Of a stretch of DNA of 11,040 bases, positions 6,674-11,040 are shown one piece after another. The notes below the pieces were generated by a model that searched no databases, was not told the origin of the DNA, and was given only the letters and a program-made list of their open reading frames with translations. How positions within the stretch are numbered: position 1 is the first letter of the stretch; the number at the start of each line of letters is the position of its first letter. The position numbers were made by a program, and so were the translations under genes. The DNA is from an uncultured Paraprevotella sp. (GTDB lineage Bacteria > Bacteroidota > Bacteroidia > Bacteroidales > Bacteroidaceae), in the NCBI GenBank assembly GCA_900766785.1, contig CAAFWT010000060.1, positions 1 to 11,040 on the forward strand, in the 5' to 3' direction.

Positions 6674-9652
6674 ATGACTCTGAAGGACACCTCATTTGTT
6701 GACCTGATGCTTAAGCGCATCTGCAATGTGCTCATAGTGGCCAATCCCTATGACGCATTCATCCTGGAGGATGATGGACGAGTGGATGAAAAGATCTTTT
6801 CGGAATATGCACGTCTGGGCCTTCGCTTCCCACCCCGATTCATACAGGTGGCATGCAAGCGGGATGCCGAGGTGCATATGGCCACAGAGAAGATAGATTT
6901 GGTCATCTGTATGCCGGCAGCAGAGGACAACAGCGTGTTTGACATAGCACGCTCCATCAAGCATGATTATCCCGATGTGCCTATCGTGGTGCTGACCCCT
7001 TTCAGTCATGGTATCACGCGCAGAATGCAGAATGAGGATCTCTCTGCATTCGAGTATGTGTTTTGCTGGTTGGGAAACACCGAACTGCTCCTTAGCATCA
7101 TCAAACTGATGGAGGACAGGATGAATCTGGAGCACGACATACGCAGCGCAGGTGTCCAGATGATACTCCTGGTGGAGGATAGCATACGCTTCTACAGCAG
7201 CATCCTGCCCAACCTGTACCGCTTCGTGCTGCAGCAGAGTCTGGTCTTCGCCACCGAGGCTTTGAATACCTCGCTGGAGACACTTCGCATGCGCGGACGT
7301 CCAAAGATAGTCTTGGCACGCAATTATGAAGAGGCATGGCAGCTCTATCAGCGCTTTGCCAGCAACACCTTAGGGGTCATCAGCGACTGCCGCTTCCCTC
7401 TGCTGCCAGGAGGAGAGAAGGACGAGGAGGCTGGATATAACCTCCTGAAGGTCATCAGGCAGAATGATCCTTATATCCCCCTGATAATGGAATCGGCCGA
7501 GAGTGACAAGGAGGAGTTGGCCAGGAAGTGCAAGGCACATTTCATCGACAAGAATTCCAAGAAGATGGATGTGGACTTGCGGGCTCTGATACTGAAGTAC
7601 TTCGGCTTTGGTGACTTTGTCTTCCGCGATCCCGACACCATGCAGGAGGTCATCAGAATACGAAACCTGAAGGATCTGCAGGACAACATCATGACGGTCC
7701 CCACCCGCAGTCTGCTTTACCATATCACACACAACAATGTGAGCCGATGGCTGGCCAGCCGTGCCCTCTTCCCCATATCGGAGTTCCTCAAGGGCATCAC
7801 CTGGGAGAACCTGCAGGACGTGGATGCCCACAGACAGATTATTCTGGATGCCATAGTGGCATATCGCAGGATGAAGAACCAGGGTGTGGTGGCCGTCTTC
7901 CAGCGTGAACGTTTCGACCAGTACTCCAACTTTGCCCGCATCGGTGAGGGCAGTCTGGGAGGAAAGGGCCGTGGCTTGGCATTCATTGACCATTTGCTCA
8001 AGAGGCATACTGACCTAAATGAGCGGGAGGGCGTGACTGTGAAGATACCCAAGACGGTGGTACTCTGTACCGACGTCTTTGATGAGTTTATGGATGCCAA
8101 TGACCTGTATCAGGTGGCTCTGAGTGACATCTCTGACGAAGAGGTTCTGCAGCACTTCCTGCGTGCACGTCTGCCTATGCGTCTGCTGGGCGACCTGGAA
8201 GCCTTCCTCCATGTGGTGGATGGGCCTATAGCCGTGCGCAGCAGCAGCTTGCTGGAGGATTCCCATTACCAGCCCTTCGCAGGTGTATACAGTACCTATA
8301 TGGTTCCCTATGCTGGTGACAAGTATGAGCGGCTGTCCATGCTCTCTCAGGCTATACGTGGAGTCTATGCCAGCGTGTATTACCGAGGCAGCAAGGACTA
8401 TATGACGGCCACCAGCAATGTCATCGACCAGGAGAAGATGGCTGTCATCCTGCAGGAGGTGGTGGGAGAGCGGCATGGTGATATCTTCTATCCCGTCATC
8501 AGCGGCGTGGCTCGTAGCGTGAACTATTATCCTATAGGGGACGAGAAGGCTGAGGAGGGTACCGTCTCACTGGCTATGGGACTGGGAAAATACATTGTGG
8601 ATGGAGGGGTAAGCCTGAGGGTATGTCCTGCCCATCCTCATCAGGTACTTCAGACCAGCGAGATGGAGATAGCCTTGCGCGACACGCAGACGCATTTCCT
8701 GGCTCTGAGGGCAACCAGCGATTCCAACTCTGTCCCCTTGCAGGTGGATGATGGGTTCAATCTGGTACGTGTTCCTCTGCGGGATGCCGAGCAGCATGGG
8801 ACCATGCAGTGGATATGCTCCACCTACGACCCCTATGACCAATGTATCTACGAGGGATTCTATGAGGGGAAGAACAGGAAGATACTGTCCTTTGCAGGGG
8901 TGCTGCAGCACGATGTGTTCCCCTTGCCTGAACTCATGCGCAAGGTTCTCGAGTACGGACAGACCGAGATGCAGCGCCCCGTGGAGATAGAGTTCGCCGT
9001 GAATCTCCATGCCGACAAGACGGGAGAGTTCTATATGCTGCAGATACGTCCCATGGTGGACAACCGCATGGAGATCAACGAAGACCTGACGCTGATTCCC
9101 GACGAGGACTGTCTCCTGCGCTCACATAATGCCATCGGGAATGGGGTCATCATGGACATCTCCGACGTGGTGTACGTGAAGACCGATGGGTACACGCCCT
9201 CTCAGAATCCATCCATAGCAGAGGAGATAGAGAGAGTGAACCGTAATTTCCTGGCCCAGGGCACACCGCCCGATGCCAATGGGGAGATAGGCTCTCAGGC
9301 ATCGTCCTACCTCTTGATAGGGCCTGGCCGATGGGGCAGCAGCGACCCCTGGCTTGGTATACCAGTCAAGTGGCCGAATATTAGTGCCGCGCAAGTGATA
9401 GTGGAAGCTGGGCTGAACAATTTTCAGGTGGATCCCAGCCAGGGTACACATTTCTTCCAGAACCTGACATCCCTTGGGGTCTGTTACCTCACCATCAACG
9501 CTTTCCGGCAGGATGGAGTCTACAGACAGGACGTTCTCAATGCCTTGCCTGCCGTGTATGAGACTCCGCATGTGAGGCACGTGCATCTGCCTGCTCCGCT
9601 TACCATCAAGGTGGATGGGAGGCACAAGGAGGCCGTGGTGCTCATGCCATGA
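6674..9652 (+). CDS. PEP/pyruvate-binding (PPDK_N) protein with two receiver-like domains
   Basis: A 992-residue protein of a family usually annotated as a phosphoenolpyruvate-synthase-like or PEP/pyruvate-binding protein in Bacteroidetes. Residues 18-150 form a degenerate receiver fold (VLIVANPYDAF, then DLVICMP and VVLTPF) lacking the acceptor aspartate. Residues 162-310 form a second receiver with the full pocket: E168 and D169 in ILLVEDS, acceptor D238 in VISDCRF, S264 and K293. Residues about 420-800 match the ATP-grasp N-terminal region of PEP synthase and pyruvate phosphate dikinase: glycine-rich GEGSLGGKGRG (424-434), AVRSSSLLEDS (520-530) and LQIRP (789-793). The swivelling phosphohistidine domain (TSGG-x-x-H type) and the PEP-binding barrel of true PEP synthases are absent. 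Residues 800-992 are an unassigned domain with GPGRWGSSDPW (883-893). The protein is probably a cytosolic ATP-dependent enzyme or regulator controlled by phosphorylation; PEP synthesis by itself is unlikely. The ATG at 6674 is chosen because the first receiver strand begins shortly after it. Confidence 0.85.
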   Translation: MTLKDTSFVDLMLKRICNVLIVANPYDAFILEDDGRVDEKIFSEYARLGLRFPPRFIQVACKRDAEVHMATEKIDLVICMPAAEDNSVFDIARSIKHDYPDVPIVVLTPFSHGITRRMQNEDLSAFEYVFCWLGNTELLLSIIKLMEDRMNLEHDIRSAGVQMILLVEDSIRFYSSILPNLYRFVLQQSLVFATEALNTSLETLRMRGRPKIVLARNYEEAWQLYQRFASNTLGVISDCRFPLLPGGEKDEEAGYNLLKVIRQNDPYIPLIMESAESDKEELARKCKAHFIDKNSKKMDVDLRALILKYFGFGDFVFRDPDTMQEVIRIRNLKDLQDNIMTVPTRSLLYHITHNNVSRWLASRALFPISEFLKGITWENLQDVDAHRQIILDAIVAYRRMKNQGVVAVFQRERFDQYSNFARIGEGSLGGKGRGLAFIDHLLKRHTDLNEREGVTVKIPKTVVLCTDVFDEFMDANDLYQVALSDISDEEVLQHFLRARLPMRLLGDLEAFLHVVDGPIAVRSSSLLEDSHYQPFAGVYSTYMVPYAGDKYERLSMLSQAIRGVYASVYYRGSKDYMTATSNVIDQEKMAVILQEVVGERHGDIFYPVISGVARSVNYYPIGDEKAEEGTVSLAMGLGKYIVDGGVSLRVCPAHPHQVLQTSEMEIALRDTQTHFLALRATSDSNSVPLQVDDGFNLVRVPLRDAEQHGTMQWICSTYDPYDQCIYEGFYEGKNRKILSFAGVLQHDVFPLPELMRKVLEYGQTEMQRPVEIEFAVNLHADKTGEFYMLQIRPMVDNRMEINEDLTLIPDEDCLLRSHNAIGNGVIMDISDVVYVKTDGYTPSQNPSIAEEIERVNRNFLAQGTPPDANGEIGSQASSYLLIGPGRWGSSDPWLGIPVKWPNISAAQVIVEAGLNNFQVDPSQGTHFFQNLTSLGVCYLTINAFRQDGVYRQDVLNALPAVYETPHVRHVHLPAPLTIKVDGRHKEAVVLMP

Positions 9653-9665
9653 GCGCAGCGGGGGT

Positions 9666-9679
9666 GGGATGGCCATCCC
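9666..9679. other. Perfect 14-bp palindrome GGGATGGCCATCCC
   Basis: It lies 14 bp after the stop of the receiver/PPDK_N gene and could fold as a 5-bp stem with a GGCC loop or act as a dimeric protein site. There is no T-tract after it, so as a terminator it would be poor. No other terminator is seen for the upstream gene, so its 3' end may be here by default. Confidence 0.4.
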
Positions 9680-9749
9680 CAGCTCTGATGCCTTTCGCCC
9701 TATCAATGAGGTATCTGACGGAATGGGGGTATCTTTTTCTCTCTCAGGA

Positions 9750-9782
9750 GTTGCTCCCTGTGTGGAAAAGTTGCTAACTTTG
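9750..9782 (+). promoter_or_regulatory. Promoter of the DUF4465 lipoprotein gene
   Basis: TAACTTTG (9775-9782) fits the -7 consensus exactly. GTTG (9750-9753), a partial -33 element, lies 21 bp upstream. The leader to the ATG at 9825 would be about 35-40 nt and is A-rich, the usual Bacteroidetes translation context. It supports an independent transcript and the choice of 9825 as the start. Confidence 0.65.
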
Positions 9783-9824
9783 TCTCATAAAACCGTTTCA
9801 ATACTTATAAAACAAAAAAATCAA

Positions 9825-10577
9825 ATGAAGAAAATTAAGTACATGGCTCTGCTGCTCATGGCAGGCATGACCTTCGCTGCCTGCAGTGAGGAAGATGATT
9901 TCAATCCAGCAGCAGATGAGGAGAAGACTGCTGTCGTAAACTTCGAGGGTGGCTATTTCTCTGCCCTTGTGGACTCACCTCAGTATGGCGGTACCCTGCT
10001 CTATGGCGAGTTTGCCAGCAACTACCGTTGGACAGATCCCACCACCACACTCTCAGGAGGGATGACCAACAAGTGGGGCGGTATGTATGGATTCTCCGAG
10101 GGAGGAGTGGCCATCAGCAACTATATAGATGAGAAGACCGACTCTCTGCACAGCTTCATGGACCAGCTGGCTATTCCCCTCTCCAATGGTTCGCAGAACT
10201 TCGCCGTAATCTTTGATGAGGCCACCATCTTCTTTGCCGACGATGTAGCCCGTGAAGTGAAGAGCCTGGACCTGATAGGTACCACATACATGCTGAGCGT
10301 GGCCAAACTTGGGGATGGCTATGCTCGTGCCTTGACACTCAACAGCGATTACCTGAATCTCCTCATCGAAGGTTTTGAGGGAGAGACATCCAAGGGTGTG
10401 GTGAAGGTGGCTATGTGTGCCGCAGGAGGCTTCATGGAGAAATGGTACACCTGCAACCTCTCTTCCTTGGGCAAGGTGACCTCCCTGAAGTTCACCATGG
10501 AGGGTAGTGATATGGGTGCATACGGACTGAACACCCCTGCCTATGTGGGCATGGACAATGTGGTAGTCAAGCTGTAA
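9825..10577 (+). CDS. DUF4465-type surface lipoprotein
   Basis: A 250-residue lipoprotein. Residues 1-19 form a lipoprotein signal (MKKIKYMALLLMAGMTFAA) with the lipidated cysteine at C20. The acidic SEEDD directly after it resembles the Bacteroidetes export signal that sends lipoproteins to the outer face of the outer membrane. The mature part has DUF4465 family features: an opening NFEGGYFSALVDSPQYGG (39-56), WGGMYGFSEGGVAISNY (84-100), NFAVIF (125-130), LSSLGKVTSLKF (212-223) and NTPAYVGMDNV (236-246). The fold is predicted to be a beta-sandwich; the ligand is unknown. Relatives are, as far as I recall, often encoded near TonB-dependent receptors including cobalamin uptake genes, but none is present here and no cobalamin riboswitch is visible. 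The reading frame is open upstream to 9615, but the signal peptide, promoter at 9750-9782 and A-rich leader fix the start at 9825. Confidence 0.87.
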   Translation: MKKIKYMALLLMAGMTFAACSEEDDFNPAADEEKTAVVNFEGGYFSALVDSPQYGGTLLYGEFASNYRWTDPTTTLSGGMTNKWGGMYGFSEGGVAISNYIDEKTDSLHSFMDQLAIPLSNGSQNFAVIFDEATIFFADDVAREVKSLDLIGTTYMLSVAKLGDGYARALTLNSDYLNLLIEGFEGETSKGVVKVAMCAAGGFMEKWYTCNLSSLGKVTSLKFTMEGSDMGAYGLNTPAYVGMDNVVVKL

Positions 10578-10631
10578 ATCCGTTCAGCATACGATGCCTG
10601 TCTTTCCCACATCAGACGGGCTCACAGGTAT

Positions 10632-10663
10632 AAGGGCAGTTTCCGCAAGGAGGCTGCCCTTTT
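10632..10663 (+). terminator. Terminator of the DUF4465 gene with GCAA tetraloop
   Basis: AAGGGCAG (10632-10639) pairs with CTGCCCTT (10654-10661). The stem continues through two G-U wobbles and TCC/GGA to a GCAA (GNRA) tetraloop, 13 pairs in all, followed by TTG after the last stem T pair. It lies 55 bp past the stop codon and is the strongest hairpin in the window. Confidence 0.8.
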
Positions 10664-10818
10664 GACTGCCTTCTTGCAACCTGATGCGGCAAACAGAACG
10701 AGGATCACCAGATAAATCTTGGGGGCTACAGAGACCCGTATGGGGTGTGTCTCTCCTCCCTTATCTCTTTTCCAGAATAGGACTGATGATTTCGGTGCCA
10801 GTTTTACCCATCTCAGAC

Positions 10819-10896
10819 GTAGTGCACTGCAACCGCTCCCGCAGTGCACTGCATCCGCACTTGCAGTGCACTGCATCCGTCCCTGCAGTGCACTGC
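10819..10896. repeat. Four 22-bp tandem units centred on palindrome GCAGTGCACTGC
   Basis: The 12-bp self-complementary core occurs at 10819-10830 (one mismatch, GTAGTGCACTGC), 10841-10852, 10863-10874 and 10885-10896. Starts are spaced exactly 22 bp apart, about two DNA helical turns, so all cores face one side of the helix. The 10-bp spacers after the first three cores differ but share A(A/T)CCG at the start. Copy 3 extends to a 14-bp palindrome. The period is not a multiple of three, so it is not a coding repeat, and the spacers are too short for CRISPR. It looks like an array of sites for a dimeric DNA-binding protein, or a variable-number repeat. Confidence 0.88.
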
Positions 10897-10899
10897 CTC

Positions 10900-10916
10900 T
10901 TTCGGCTTAGCTGAAA
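10900..10916. other. Small hairpin next to the palindrome array
   Basis: TTTCGGC (10900-10906) and GCTGAAA (10910-10916) form seven pairs including one G-U, with a TTA loop, starting four bases after the last array core. It could act with the array in one control element or be chance. Confidence 0.35.
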
Positions 10917-11040
10917 ATACATGGGAGAAGGGATTCCCCTAAAGAGTAGGTATTCCCTGACCCTTATAACCTGATCATTATAGTCTATTACCTTAGCCGA
11001 CTTATCCCTTTGCCTCAAACCAAACACAGCATGAAATGAT

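Larger units (their letters stand above)
10664..11040. other. Gene-free 3' end of the window
   Basis: No convincing gene is seen on either strand. The stretch holds a possible 6-bp stem (AGAGAC at 10730-10735 with GTCTCT at 10749-10754), the 22-bp palindrome array at 10819-10896, a small hairpin at 10900-10916, then about 120 bp of AT-richer DNA to the edge. The last bases (ATG at 11036) could be the start of a gene beyond the window, which would make this its upstream control region, but that cannot be judged from here. Confidence 0.5.

Noticed and set aside
7370..8008. 212-codon minus-strand open frame
   Set aside because: Lies opposite the receiver/PPDK_N gene, whose frame holds clear motifs; no promoter or domain on the minus strand.
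9615..9824. Upstream extension of the DUF4465 gene to an ATG at 9615
   Set aside because: It would overlap the preceding gene, bury the signal peptide 70 residues in, and start before the promoter at 9750-9782.
9653..9824. Cobalamin riboswitch before the DUF4465 gene
   Set aside because: The gap is only 172 bp and most of it precedes the promoter; no B12-box-like GCCACTG was found.
10622..10876. Minus-strand frame with a lipoprotein-like LVILVLFAASGC stretch
   Set aside because: It runs through the palindrome array and the DUF4465 terminator, has no suitable start just before the hydrophobic part, and no promoter; the resemblance is probably chance.
10819..10896. CRISPR array
   Set aside because: Repeat cores are 12 bp and spacers 10 bp, far too short, and no cas gene is present.
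10761..11027. 88-codon minus-strand frame at the window end
   Set aside because: Half of it is translation of the 22-bp array, whose period is not a multiple of three; no family features.

Overview
The window looks like chromosomal DNA of a Bacteroidales bacterium, most likely Prevotella or a close relative. The evidence is the protein families present (a secreted LacZ-type beta-galactosidase with a signal peptide, a DUF4465-type surface lipoprotein, a PPDK_N/receiver fusion), the promoters that fit the Bacteroidetes consensus (TTTG, about 19 bp, TAnnTTTG), and the near absence of Shine-Dalgarno sequences. Coding DNA is moderately GC-rich, while intergenic DNA is AT-rich in places. Genus is an inference; no rRNA or tRNA gene is present to fix it.

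Layout: (1) Positions 1-958 hold no intact gene. They contain the frameshifted 3' end of an unidentified gene (2-200), an unusual inverted repeat built from ATTACA/TGTAAT hexamers around a 43-bp pure A/T core (207-376), roughly 370 bp with nothing recognisable, and what looks like a decayed small gene (799-917) overlapping a strong hairpin. This reads as an eroded accessory segment. (2) A secreted GH2 beta-galactosidase lies on the minus strand (959-4102). (3) It is divergent from a ComF-family phosphoribosyltransferase gene (4333-5022). (4) The NADP-type glutamate dehydrogenase gdhA (5222-6559) follows, with a textbook promoter and two tandem 3' hairpins. (5) Next is a 992-residue protein (6674-9652) with two receiver-like domains, a pyruvate-phosphate-dikinase-type ATP-grasp region and an unassigned C-terminal domain. 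(6) A DUF4465 lipoprotein (9825-10577) has its own promoter and a tetraloop-capped terminator. (7) The final 377 bp are gene-free and carry four 22-bp tandem units, each centred on the palindrome GCAGTGCACTGC.

The intact genes do not form one pathway. Each appears to have its own promoter, except that the 992-residue protein follows gdhA with only a terminator-like gap and no obvious promoter, so read-through from gdhA is possible. Glutamate dehydrogenase (nitrogen assimilation) next to a PEP/pyruvate-type ATP-grasp protein with a phospho-receiver is suggestive of a metabolic control link, but that is inference. The signals most worth a second look are the 22-bp palindromic array, the hexamer array with its AT core, and the architecture of the 992-residue protein. 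I did not find evidence for a complete undescribed defence or mobile system.
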